Assembly: GCF_904846215.1 (NCBI RefSeq)
Contig: NZ_CAJGZK010000003.1
Coordinates: 1 to 64,000 of the forward strand
DNA from: Psychrobacter glacincola
GTDB taxonomy: Bacteria > Pseudomonadota > Gammaproteobacteria > Pseudomonadales > Moraxellaceae
Direction of reading: 5' to 3'
Length of the DNA stretch: 64,000 bases
Positions within the stretch are counted from its first letter, which is position 1. Every line of letters starts with the position of its first letter. Both the position numbers and the translations under genes were made by a program. Positions 47,633 to 58,723 of the stretch are shown here, piece by piece. The notes below the pieces were generated by a model. The model was not told the DNA's origin and ran no database searches. It saw only the letters and a list, made by a program, of their open reading frames with translations.

Positions 47633-48685
47633 TTATTCAGGATGATATATCGCTGCTAAAATCTCACCGGCGCCAGATGCCAATAACATGTCAGCTACCT
47701 CTATCCCTAGCTGATTGGCTTGGGCTTCTTGCTCAGCTTGGCTGCCAGTTAATATCACATGCTTATCAGATTTAAGCACCTCGCTACCATCTTCTTGACC
47801 AACGCGACCACGCAGCCACAAGGTATCACCAGCATCGTTATTACCATTGTCATTATCGTTGTTATCACTGCCATTGTCGTCATTATCAGTTGCCGATGCA
47901 GATGCCTTTTGGAGTACGGCATAAGCTGCAATGGGTACTTGGCAACCGCCTTGCAGATGTCGATTTAAGGCGCGCTCAGCGATTAAGCGTATACGGGCTT
48001 TATCATCATTGAGTGGTGCCAGTAGTTTTAATACTTCAGCATCATCTGCGCGGCATTCAATCGCTAGCGCGCCTTGCCCAACCGCTGGCAGGCAAATATC
48101 GATATCCAATTCGCTACGAATGCGGTCGTCAAGCGAAATGCGCTGTAGACCACTGGTTGCCAAAATAATCGCATCATACTCGCCAGCATCTAACTTGCTT
48201 AGGCGTGTGCCAACATTGCCGCGTAGGGTTTTGATTTGCAAATCTGAACGATAAGCCTTGATTTGACATTGGCGACGCAAACTTGCGGTTCCTACGACCG
48301 CACCTTGTGGCAACTCATCAATACTATGATAAGTGTTGGAAACAAAGGCGTCGGTTGGCGAAGCACGCTTGCAATAAACACCTAATATCAACCCTTCGGG
48401 TAAATCCATCGGCACGTCTTTGAGTGAGTGCACCGCAATATCTGCCTGCCTATCATATAATGCCTGCTCAAGCTCTTTAACAAATAAACCTTTACCACCG
48501 ATTTTCGCCAGTGGCGTATCCAAAATTTTGTCACCTTTAGTGACAATTTTTAGCAGATTAATTGTCATCTCAGGATACAAGGCTAGTAGCCGATCACGAA
48601 TATGCTCAGCTTGCCATAATGCCAATGGGCTCTGGCGCGTAGCGATATTCAAGGTAGTCAAAGCAGGTTGCTGCATGGTGCTCAT
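47633..48685 (-). CDS. hemC: Hydroxymethylbilane synthase (porphobilinogen deaminase)
   Basis: HemC (350 residues) polymerises four porphobilinogens. Motifs are [72 protein letters not shown] and the cofactor-cysteine segment [15 protein letters not shown]. Domain 3 carries an extra stretch of about 27 residues made mainly of Asp, Asn and Gly (about 260-286, DNA 47826-47907), absent from typical HemC. I start at 48685, where GAGG precedes [10 protein letters not shown]. The gap to hemD is 106 bp. Confidence 0.94.
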   Translation of the reverse strand: MSTMQQPALTTLNIATRQSPLALWQAEHIRDRLLALYPEMTINLLKIVTKGDKILDTPLAKIGGKGLFVKELEQALYDRQADIAVHSLKDVPMDLPEGLILGVYCKRASPTDAFVSNTYHSIDELPQGAVVGTASLRRQCQIKAYRSDLQIKTLRGNVGTRLSKLDAGEYDAIILATSGLQRISLDDRIRSELDIDICLPAVGQGALAIECRADDAEVLKLLAPLNDDKARIRLIAERALNRHLQGGCQVPIAAYAVLQKASASATDNDDNGSDNNDNDNGNNDAGDTLWLRGRVGQEDGSEVLKSDKHVILTGSQAEQEAQANQLGIEVADMLLASGAGEILAAIYHPE

Positions 48686-48784
48686 AAAGGGCCTCAATAA
48701 TTTTAATACTAAACGGTCATTGCTCGTTAATAATGCGAGTTTGTCGCCCAGGATAGGACGTAAAAACAGTTTATAATAATAATG

Positions 48785-48821
48785 CAAAAAAATACCCCTA
48801 TTTAAGCATAAATAAGGGTTT
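48785..48821 (-). terminator. Rho-independent terminator after algR
   Basis: On the minus strand the stem CCCTTATTTA-tgct-TAAATAGGGG is followed by TATTTTTTTG, 44 bp after the algR stop. It separates algR from hemC transcription. Confidence 0.83.
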
Positions 48822-48864
48822 GATGATATGGCGTGGTTATTTTAGGAGACAAAGCGGGCAGTGC

Positions 48865-49602
48865 TTAGATGTTTTGAATCTTTTCGCGTAGTCCCGGTAA
48901 ATGGCGACGGCTCACTGCCAAAGTCTCATCAATTCCTTTAAAATGCAGCTGATACTGACCAGCATCTAAAGTCTCTAAAAAATCTAAATATTTGACATTG
49001 ATGATAGCGTTACGATGCACCCGAAATAGCTTGTCTTCAAACTCTTGCTCAAGCTCTTTTAAGGTGTCATCAATCAGCACGATGCCATCCTTGTGTCGTA
49101 CTTTGACGTACTTTTGATCGGCCGTAAAATAGTAAATATCTTTGAGCTTTATCAATTCGACCCCGCGATGGGTACGCGCTGCAATATGTTCGCGCCCTGG
49201 ACGCGACGTTGGACTTTCAAGCTTACGAATCTCATTGAGCTGTGCCGCATTGAGATTGGTGGCTTTTTTTAGGGCTTCAAGCAACTCATCTTTATTGGCA
49301 GGCTTTAGCAAATACCCAATGGCATTGGCTTTTAAAGCAGCAATGGCATATTGATCATAGGCCGTCACAAAGATGAGTGCCGGTGGGTGTTGCAGTTTAG
49401 CAAGCTCTTGAGCACACTGTACGCCATCCATCTCGGGCATATGAATATCTAGTAATATGATGTCTGGCTGCTGAGATTTTACGGCAGCAATGGCTTCGAT
49501 ACCCGTCTTTGCTTGAGCAACTACTTCATGACCTGTCTCTTTAACAATCCTAACCAAACGCTCACGCGCTAATGGTTCATCATCACAAACTACAATCCGC
49601 AT
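48865..49602 (-). CDS. algR: LytTR-family response regulator AlgR
   Basis: AlgR (245 residues) has an N-terminal receiver domain (MRIVVCDDEPLARERLVRI, phosphoacceptor Asp in IILLDIHMPEMDGV, FVTAYDQYA, LLKPANKDELL) and a C-terminal LytTR DNA-binding domain (HIAARTHRGVELIKLKDI, FTADQKYVKVRHKDG, FRVHRNAIINVKYLD, LAVSRRHLPGLREKI). In Pseudomonas this regulator controls type IV pili and alginate. The start at 49602 is fixed by AAAGGAG 7 bp upstream. It is paired with algZ (195-bp gap), and hem genes follow, the same order as in Pseudomonas. Confidence 0.93.
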   Translation of the reverse strand: MRIVVCDDEPLARERLVRIVKETGHEVVAQAKTGIEAIAAVKSQQPDIILLDIHMPEMDGVQCAQELAKLQHPPALIFVTAYDQYAIAALKANAIGYLLKPANKDELLEALKKATNLNAAQLNEIRKLESPTSRPGREHIAARTHRGVELIKLKDIYYFTADQKYVKVRHKDGIVLIDDTLKELEQEFEDKLFRVHRNAIINVKYLDFLETLDAGQYQLHFKGIDETLAVSRRHLPGLREKIQNI

Positions 49603-49797
49603 GCAAGCTCCTTTCAAGGGCATACTTTGAACATATATTTAAAAGTATCAATAACATATTAGCATTTATAATCTATCGTTTAGTACAGGGAAGTAATGAT
49701 TTTGATAATCGCTTGGCCTTAGCCAGACTTATCATCTGTCCATACTGTTGGTACGATATAAGAAATAATGCAATAAATATGCCACGGTTAAAAAGAG

Positions 49798-50949
49798 CTA
49801 TAAACCAACGTCTTGTAGCGGATAATCAATGATGGTGATAATTTGTTTGTTTGTTACCCTACTTTGGATATCACTACTTTGTCCAAAGTACGCACGTAAA
49901 CGCTCTGCTTGACTATAAAAATCCATATGCTGGCGCAAGTCGTGGTAAATCATTAAACTATTTTTAGGTAATTGCGCACTGATGGTAATCACGACACGGT
50001 CCTGCAGCCACGTGACCTTAATATCGATATAAACGGTTTCGGTACTCCTCTCAACCACATTCAGCAGCATTTTTTCAATCACACTCTGTAAACTCAAAGC
50101 GGTGATGACCATGTCATACATGACATTTTCATCAGGCAGCTGCCAACTGACCACCAGCTTGTCTGCCAATCGAATCATCTCAATAGCCAAATAATGCTCA
50201 CAAAGTGCCACTTCTTCTTGAAAGCTGATCTCTCGCACGCCATTAAAGCTGGCTCGAAATAATGCTGAAACATGTTGTAATAAATCGGCGGCACGTGATG
50301 GATTGGTCTCAATCAATGACATCAAAGTATTAATGGTATTAAAGAAAAAATGCGGTGCCAGACGAGCTTTTAATACATCGTTTTGTGCGGCGAGCTTTTT
50401 CTCAAACGATTGCTTCAGCGCCGTCATCTCACGATAACGACGTAAAAAGATAAGCAATCCTGCAATGGTAAACCCTGCAATAATCAAAGTATTAAAGACG
50501 ATCGTTGAGGTAAAGGCATAAAGAGTAAAGGTAAAGGCGCCTGTATTCATCATCAGCAACAGCACAAGTGTCAACGTGACGACTGCGTTTATGGTGATAA
50601 TAAGCAGAATATATAGGCTGACCCTCAACGTACGCATACGTTTAAAAACAGGACGTAGGTAGTCAATGAGATAAAAAGAGGATAGTAGTGTCAAGGTAGT
50701 TTGGATAAATCTCGCTATGATTTTTATAACAAACTGTGTCTCATTGGTCACACTATAACGATCGACAATCGCTAAAAAAAGCGACCAAAAAAATATTGAC
50801 AGCAGCCACTGCCAAGGTTTCATGATTTCCATGAGCTTGGGTATAAAAAACTCTAAGCGCTCCGCTAGTAAGGCAACCTCATCATTTGCTATACTTGAGT
50901 TCTTATTCTCTTGACTTGTCTTAGACCGATATGAACGCCAATTCTTCAA
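49798..50949 (-). CDS. algZ: AlgZ/FimS-type sensor kinase with degenerate ATP-binding domain
   Basis: This membrane protein of 383 residues has about four membrane helices (about 45-63, 73-97, 112-133 and 148-169). A His_kinase (LytS-like) domain follows, with the phosphoacceptor His200 in [16 protein letters not shown]. The following ATPase region lacks the usual N box ([16 protein letters not shown] instead of LQPLVENAIxHG) and shows no DxGxG motif, so ATP binding is doubtful; Pseudomonas FimS is also atypical. The only in-frame start upstream of the conserved EFFIPKL segment is a TTG at 50949, which overlaps the argH start by 19 bp; an ATG at 50832 would drop that segment. The partner is AlgR. 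Confidence 0.87.
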   Translation of the reverse strand: MKNWRSYRSKTSQENKNSSIANDEVALLAERLEFFIPKLMEIMKPWQWLLSIFFWSLFLAIVDRYSVTNETQFVIKIIARFIQTTLTLLSSFYLIDYLRPVFKRMRTLRVSLYILLIITINAVVTLTLVLLLMMNTGAFTFTLYAFTSTIVFNTLIIAGFTIAGLLIFLRRYREMTALKQSFEKKLAAQNDVLKARLAPHFFFNTINTLMSLIETNPSRAADLLQHVSALFRASFNGVREISFQEEVALCEHYLAIEMIRLADKLVVSWQLPDENVMYDMVITALSLQSVIEKMLLNVVERSTETVYIDIKVTWLQDRVVITISAQLPKNSLMIYHDLRQHMDFYSQAERLRAYFGQSSDIQSRVTNKQIITIIDYPLQDVGL

Positions 50950-52448
50950 ACCTTAGTAATCCTGATTCAAATAAAAATTCATCTGCCACTGATTCTAGCA
51001 CAGATGCTTCTATAACGAACGCCGCGGCACAAAACAGCCCTGCAAGCAGTCCTTCAAACAGCCAAGGTCAGCAGATGTGGGGCGGGCGCTTTAGTGAAGC
51101 GACCGACAGTTTCGTCGCTGCCTTTACTGCATCCGTGGGCTTTGACCAACGTTTTGCCCGCCACGATATTCAAGGCTCGATTGCGCACGCGACCATGCTC
51201 AAAGAGTGCGATATATTAAGCGCTGAAGACGTTGCGACCATCATTGATGGCTTGTATCAAGTGCTACGCGAAATCGAAGCCGGTGAGTTTAACTGGTCGA
51301 TTGGGTTAGAGGACGTGCATATGAACGTCGAATCGCGCCTGACAGATATTGTCGGCGCGGTCGGCAAAAAACTGCACACGGGTCGTAGCCGTAATGATCA
51401 GGTCGCCACCGATATTCGTCTTTGGTTACGCGAAGAGACCGATAATATCATTGCCCTATTGGTCCGCTTACAAAGTGGCTTATTAGATTTGGCTGAGCAG
51501 CATACTGATACCATTATGCCAGGCTTCACCCATCTGCAAACCGCGCAGCCTGTGAGCTTTGGTCATCATGTGATGGCTTGGTTTGAGATGTTATACCGTG
51601 ATACTGAGCGTCTAGTCGATGCCCGTCGCCGTATCAATCAGATGCCACTTGGTAGCGCTGCCCTTGCGGGAACTACCTTCCCAATCGATCGCACCATTAC
51701 TGCTGAACTGCTAGGTTTCGAAGGTATTTGCCAAAACTCACTGGATGCGGTATCAGATCGTGATTTTGCCATTGAGTTTACCTCGGCTGCATCCATTTTG
51801 ATGATGCATATGTCACGCATGAGCGAAGAGATTATTCTTTGGATGTCCGCGCAATTTAACTTTGTGCAGATACCAGATCGCTTTTGTACTGGTTCCTCTA
51901 TCATGCCGCAAAAGAAAAACCCGGATGTACCAGAATTGGTACGTGGTAAAGCAGCACGTGTCTTTGGTCAATTGATGACGTTATTGAGCCTGATGAAAAG
52001 CCAGCCGCTTGCTTATAACAAAGACAACCAAGAAGACAAAGAACCGCTGTTTGATTGCGTCGATACTTTGACCGGTTCACTATTGGCATTTGCTGATATG
52101 CTGCCTAATATCACGCCGAATAAAGAAAATATGCGCGCCGCTACCATGAAAGGTTATGCGACGGCAACTGATTTGGCCGATTATCTCGTGCGAAACGGTG
52201 TAGCGTTCCGTGATGCCCATGAAGTGGTCGGTAATGCGGTTGCTTTAGGCATTGCTGAGGGTGTTGATTTGAGCGATTTATCATTGGCGCAACTGCAGCA
52301 GTTTAGTGATGCTATTGGCGATGACGTGTTTGAGTATTTAACTCTGGAAGGTTCACTTGCCGCTCGTGATCATTTGGGCGGTACTGCACCGAATCAGGTT
52401 AAACAAGCGGTGGCGCGTGGTCGTACTCGATTGGAATTATTTGCTTAA
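50931..52448 (+). CDS. argH: Argininosuccinate lyase
   Basis: ArgH (up to 505 residues) splits argininosuccinate into arginine and fumarate. Conserved parts begin at [14 protein letters not shown] (residue 49), with [48 protein letters not shown] (catalytic His) and the signature [20 protein letters not shown]. Residues 1-48 are Ser/Asn/Ala-rich; an extension of this kind is, as I recall, also present in Acinetobacter ArgH. The alternative ATG at 51075 has AAGG 7 bp upstream and would give 457 residues, the E. coli length, and would remove the overlap with algZ. I report the longer form because the DNA reads as coding. Confidence 0.94.
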   Translation: MNANSSNLSNPDSNKNSSATDSSTDASITNAAAQNSPASSPSNSQGQQMWGGRFSEATDSFVAAFTASVGFDQRFARHDIQGSIAHATMLKECDILSAEDVATIIDGLYQVLREIEAGEFNWSIGLEDVHMNVESRLTDIVGAVGKKLHTGRSRNDQVATDIRLWLREETDNIIALLVRLQSGLLDLAEQHTDTIMPGFTHLQTAQPVSFGHHVMAWFEMLYRDTERLVDARRRINQMPLGSAALAGTTFPIDRTITAELLGFEGICQNSLDAVSDRDFAIEFTSAASILMMHMSRMSEEIILWMSAQFNFVQIPDRFCTGSSIMPQKKNPDVPELVRGKAARVFGQLMTLLSLMKSQPLAYNKDNQEDKEPLFDCVDTLTGSLLAFADMLPNITPNKENMRAATMKGYATATDLADYLVRNGVAFRDAHEVVGNAVALGIAEGVDLSDLSLAQLQQFSDAIGDDVFEYLTLEGSLAARDHLGGTAPNQVKQAVARGRTRLELFA

Positions 52449-52480
52449 TATCTGTTTAATAGTATTAGCGCTTTATTATT

Positions 52481-52513
52481 AAAAATACCCGCCTTCGTTG
52501 CGGGTGTTTTTTT
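52481..52513 (+). terminator. Rho-independent terminator after argH
   Basis: The stem ACCCGC-cttcgtt-GCGGGT is followed by GTTTTTTT, 33 bp after the stop. Confidence 0.87.
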
Positions 52514-52593
52514 GAGCATAATCAGGTACAGTATTAGGTAATATCACTTGTTATTCACCTCATTAAAAAAGCCATTATAAACAGGAGTTATTC

Positions 52594-52884
52594 ATGACCG
52601 AAACCTTTAACCCACAAGCCAATACCGTATTTTGCCGCAAATATCAGCAAGAATTGCCAAAAATGCCGCATCCGCCTTTTCCTAATAAAAAAGGTCAAGA
52701 GCTACAAGAAACCGTGTCTGAAAAGGCTTGGAAAGAATGGCTTGAGCAGCAAACGATGCTAATCAACGAAAACCATCTCAGTATGCTAGATCCGAAAGCG
52801 AAGCAGTTTTTAACCGAGCAGCGAGATAAGTTTTTGGACAATGAAGATTATGAGCGCGTTCAGGGCTGGACACCAGAAAGCTAA
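52594..52884 (+). CDS. yggX: YggX-family iron-trafficking/oxidative-damage protection protein
   Basis: This acidic protein of 96 residues carries the YggX family pattern: [20 protein letters not shown] with the conserved single Cys near residue 14, [27 protein letters not shown] and [17 protein letters not shown]. In enteric bacteria YggX protects Fe-S proteins and helps iron supply. An AGGAG ribosome site (52581-52585) lies upstream. It stands alone between argH and the thiamine riboswitch. Confidence 0.94.
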   Translation: MTETFNPQANTVFCRKYQQELPKMPHPPFPNKKGQELQETVSEKAWKEWLEQQTMLINENHLSMLDPKAKQFLTEQRDKFLDNEDYERVQGWTPES

Positions 52885-55398
<2,514 letters not shown>

Positions 55399-55429
55399 CT
55401 TATTAGGCTAATAACTGTATTTTACCCAT

Positions 55430-55465
55430 AAAAAAGCCCCTGTGATTATCGCAGGGGCTTTTTTA
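55430..55465 (+). terminator. Rho-independent terminator after thiC
   Basis: The hairpin AAAAAGCCCCTG-tgattatcg-CAGGGGCTTTTTT lies 31 bp after the stop and is symmetrical. Confidence 0.9.
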
Positions 55466-55500
55466 TATGGGCAGATGACCGCTCTAAATTTCAATCTTGC

Positions 55501-55645
55501 TATAGTCGATCCACTATTAAATAAATACAGTGCTACTGGGATAAATTTTGCTCAGCCTCTGTCTGCGCAGGCACAGCAAGCAAGTAAAATTTATCCCAGT
55601 AGCGCCTGATAATAGTTGTGCTTTTTTTATTTAGGACTGACTATA
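55501..55645 (+). repeat. Intergenic hairpin repeat, copy 6 (subfamily B)
   Basis: The ends are TATAGTCGATCC and GGACTGACTATA. The core is TCAGCCTCTGTCTGCGCAGG then CACAGCAAGCAAG. The arms GCTACTGGGATAAATTTT and AAAATTTATCCCAGTAGC are perfectly complementary over 18 bp. The right end abuts the stop codon of the aldolase gene (55646) directly. Confidence 0.94.
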
Positions 55646-56536
55646 TTAAACTTTTGACGCCTGATAAATCTCATCAATCGAAGTATTAATAGTATCAGCA
55701 AACTCTTGATCGCTTTGCTGTTTGCTTAAGCCTTCGGTAAAGGCACGTGAGAAGCTGGCAATCATACCCGGATTTTGCTTCAATTTTGCACAGGCATCCG
55801 TGCGGCTATAACCACCCGATAATGCGACCACTTTCAATACTTTTGGATGGTCAATCAACTCTTGATAAAATCCGGCTTCTTCAGGTAAAGTCAGCTTAAG
55901 CATCACTTGCTGCTCATCATTTAAGCGCTCAAGATTACGCAAAATACTGGTTTTAAGAATCAGCTCACACTCATGCTTTTGCGCGCTATTGATATCTACT
56001 TCTGGCTCAACGATCGGCATTAGACCTTTTGATAGGATTTGCTTTGCCACATCAAACTGCTGCTGGACGACCAACTCAATGCCATCAACGCTTGGCTCAT
56101 AAACCACAGAGCGCATTTTAGTGCCAAATACGGGATAGTTTTTTGCCTTGTCCAATAATAGATCCAGATTTGGCATCGGGCGCATGACTTGCACGCCATT
56201 CATACGTTCTGCTAAGCCTTTATCGACTTTTAAAAACGGGACAATTTGCTTGTCTTCCCACAAATAGTTGGCCGTTGGCTTGCCATTGACAGCGCGCTCC
56301 ATGGTATCTTCAAACAAAATCGCCCCAAGCACACGCTCATTATCAAAGCAGTCACAGGTCATGATACGCGCACGCATCTCATGCACTTGGTCAAACATGG
56401 CTTCGTCATTGCCATAGGCATCGCCCATAACCCCGTAATTCTCTAATGCTTTTGGCGTGCTACCACCACTTTGGTCGAGGGCCGCGATAAATCCTGAACC
56501 ATTTTTGATACGTTGTAATTGCTTTTGGTATTCCAT
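55646..56536 (-). CDS. fda: Class I fructose-bisphosphate aldolase
   Basis: The protein (296 residues) matches the short class I aldolase family known from staphylococci and some proteobacteria. It shows GSGFIAALDQSGGSTPKALENYG at the start, RIMTCDCF, AILFEDTMERA, PFLKVDKGL, LMPIVEPEVDI and MLKLTLPEE (Schiff-base Lys), and ALSGGYSRTDAC. It splits fructose-1,6-bisphosphate without metal. It sits alone between repeat copy 6 and the IS element; the gap upstream of its start is short and the IS lies 144 bp away. Confidence 0.92.
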   Translation of the reverse strand: MEYQKQLQRIKNGSGFIAALDQSGGSTPKALENYGVMGDAYGNDEAMFDQVHEMRARIMTCDCFDNERVLGAILFEDTMERAVNGKPTANYLWEDKQIVPFLKVDKGLAERMNGVQVMRPMPNLDLLLDKAKNYPVFGTKMRSVVYEPSVDGIELVVQQQFDVAKQILSKGLMPIVEPEVDINSAQKHECELILKTSILRNLERLNDEQQVMLKLTLPEEAGFYQELIDHPKVLKVVALSGGYSRTDACAKLKQNPGMIASFSRAFTEGLSKQQSDQEFADTINTSIDEIYQASKV

Positions 56537-56680
56537 GGAATGAGCATCCTATTTTATTTATTAAGGTCAAGTGTCACAAATGAGATTTTTAGCTGATATC
56601 AGTCTAACTGTTCGTAGACAACCTTACCATAGGATGCTATATGTGCCTATATCTGAACAGCAAAAACGTTTATAAAATTA

Positions 56681-57540
56681 GGGCGTGTTGAACATTGGCG
56701 ACAAATTTATGGCAAAAAAAATAGCGAACGGTTAATCTTTAAGTTCTCACACAAAAAAGATATCGTTCGCTATGCCTCGCACCATGCTCAAAGATGAACA
56801 CTGGACAAGACTGAAACCTATCTTACTAGAACTTAATATCTATGACAAAGGAAATCTTAGACAAACGGTTGAAGGCGTGCTTTATCGTATGCGCGTTGGC
56901 TGTCCTTGGCGGGATCTGCCAGCTTACTTTGGCAAGCCTAATACCGTCTACAAAGCTTACCAGCGCTGGTTTAAGAGTAATAAGCTGATTGCACTGTTCG
57001 CTTTATTAATCAAAGACTCAGATCTTGAATGGGTCTTTATTGATGGTACTCATATCAAAGCGCATCAGTACAGTAGTGGTGGTAACGAGAGCATCCAAGC
57101 CATTAGCAAAAGTGTGGCAGGACGCGCGACCAAGATTCACTTAGCAGTTGATGCGCATGGCAATCCCATCACCTTTGTCTTGTCAGATGGTACGACCCAC
57201 GATGTTAAAGTCGCACCTGATTTAATAGACAAGGTTGATTTGAGCGAGACAGAGGTGTTATGTGCCGATAAAGGCTATGATTCTGATGCACTACGCGCGC
57301 ATATTGAACAAGCAGGGACGCGTGATAACATCCCTCGGAGGCGAAACACGAAGTCCTCTAACGATCATATGGACTGGGACTTGTATAAAGTACGCCACTT
57401 AGTGGAAAATGCCTTTGCTAAGCTAAAACAGTATAGGGCGATTGCAACCAGATTTGATAAGCTCAAGCAGAGTTATGAGAATACGGTAGCGCTCGCTTGC
57501 GCTTATATCTGGCTGAAGTTATGAATGTTCAACACGCCCT
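56681..57540 (+). mobile_element. Complete IS5-family (IS427-type) insertion sequence
   Basis: The element is 860 bp with perfect 16-bp terminal inverted repeats, GGGCGTGTTGAACATT at the left (56681-56696) and its complement at the right (57525-57540). TA flanks both ends, consistent with the TA target duplication of this group. It encodes one intact transposase that fills most of its length. It sits between the aldolase start and the EamA transporter stop and interrupts no visible gene. Perfect ends and an intact frame suggest recent, possibly active insertion. Confidence 0.93.
56772..57524 (+). CDS. IS5-family transposase
   Basis: This is an uninterrupted 250-residue transposase. The N-terminal DUF4096-type domain (1-75) contains RVGCPWRDLPAYFGKPNTVY. 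The DDE domain has Asp in VFIDGTHIKAHQYS, Asp in VLCADKGYDSDALR and Glu in HLVENAFAKLKQYR, the IS5-family catalytic triad with its YREK-like region. Many IS427-type elements need a frameshift between two frames; this one does not. Related to, but distinct from, the fragment at 1-247. Confidence 0.95.
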   Translation: MPRTMLKDEHWTRLKPILLELNIYDKGNLRQTVEGVLYRMRVGCPWRDLPAYFGKPNTVYKAYQRWFKSNKLIALFALLIKDSDLEWVFIDGTHIKAHQYSSGGNESIQAISKSVAGRATKIHLAVDAHGNPITFVLSDGTTHDVKVAPDLIDKVDLSETEVLCADKGYDSDALRAHIEQAGTRDNIPRRRNTKSSNDHMDWDLYKVRHLVENAFAKLKQYRAIATRFDKLKQSYENTVALACAYIWLKL

Positions 57541-57570
57541 ATTATCATGCGGATGTTGAGCCAAAAATAG

Positions 57571-58419
57571 TTAAGCCAAAAACAAGACTGCCACACAGCA
57601 AATCGCCAATAATAAACCCAATATATTGATACGGTTGAGTGATTCTTTAAACAATCCAACGCCGATAAGAGTAGCAACAGCAATCACACCAACGTTCATA
57701 CCCGTAAAGACGATACTTGGTGACTCGGACAATACTTGATGGGCGCGAATATAAGCATAAATATTGCCCATATTTAGCACACCGAGTAATATCCCTGCTG
57801 CCAGTGCATTGCCTTGCCAGCGCACACGAGTGATCAACAGATAAATAAGCAGCAACAAACCCGCTAAGCCAAAACTGACAAATAACGTCAGCGGAAATGC
57901 CGCGCCTTGTTTGGCGACTTGCTTAAACAAGATATCGATAGTGCCATAACCTGCCCAGACGCCAAATAACCATAATGGGGTCAGTTTTGCCTGTTTATTG
58001 ATAGCCCTATGCTGTGGATGATAAATCAATGCCCCGAGTGCCAAAAATCCAAGTAATAAGCCAAAAATGCGTATGCCTGTTAATACTTCGCCAAATAAGA
58101 GAAATGCCGCAACAATAGGAATGATTAACGATAATCGCTGCGCGGCATCGGTGGCTACCATACCGACCGCTTCAATCGCGCGCCCGAGTATAATAAATAC
58201 CGCAGGCAACAGTACGCCTAGAGCGATGATAATAGCCCATGCTCCGCCAAGTGAAGTCATGCCACTGATATCTGGCTTGAGTAAAAACCAAGTCAATAAA
58301 AAGGCGACCGGATAACCGGCAACGATGGTTTGACGGATATCAATATCACGCTGGCGCAATATTTTTAATAATACTGAAACGGCGACACTACACAGTACCG
58401 CTATCGTTAAATACATCAT
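57571..58419 (-). CDS. EamA/DMT-family membrane transporter
   Basis: This integral membrane protein of 282 residues has about ten hydrophobic helices in two repeats of five, as in EamA drug/metabolite transporters. Gly-rich and Glu-rich turn motifs are visible (ALGVLLPAVFIILGRAIEA, LLFGEVLTGIRIFGLLLGFLALG, FKESLNRINILGLLLAI). The two repeats each contain a GEV/KES-type segment before the last helices. The substrate cannot be told. The start at 58419 follows AAGGC; an ATG at 58449 is also open. The downstream IS lies 31 bp past the stop. Confidence 0.85.
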   Translation of the reverse strand: MMYLTIAVLCSVAVSVLLKILRQRDIDIRQTIVAGYPVAFLLTWFLLKPDISGMTSLGGAWAIIIALGVLLPAVFIILGRAIEAVGMVATDAAQRLSLIIPIVAAFLLFGEVLTGIRIFGLLLGFLALGALIYHPQHRAINKQAKLTPLWLFGVWAGYGTIDILFKQVAKQGAAFPLTLFVSFGLAGLLLLIYLLITRVRWQGNALAAGILLGVLNMGNIYAYIRAHQVLSESPSIVFTGMNVGVIAVATLIGVGLFKESLNRINILGLLLAICCVAVLFLA

Positions 58420-58723
58420 AATGCTTTGCCTTATTCTTGCTTTAGCCATCCATCATGCTGAGGATGTTTATCAGTATTAACTTCAAAAGGAGAAAAAACC
58501 ATAGAATGTAACAATATGTTTCTTATGCAGCAAGCTATTTATCGTCATGATTCATAAGATGCGCTTATGAGTGTCTGCTGCGTTCAAATTACAATTAGCA
58601 TGCAGGTGCGATTGCGAAGTTTTGCTAAAATAGAACGCTATTTTATTAACATCAGTAACCACTCAGGATAACGTTTGTTAGCGTTCATCTTGACGTATTG
58701 CTATTGACGTATTACTACTGCCT
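58420..58723. other. Divergent intergenic region before the ABC exporter gene
   Basis: These 304 bp are AT-rich and presumably hold the promoters for both neighbours. A short near-duplication (GACGTATTGCTATTGACGTATTAC, 58692 onward) lies just upstream of the ABC gene. No gene or structured RNA is visible. Confidence 0.45.
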
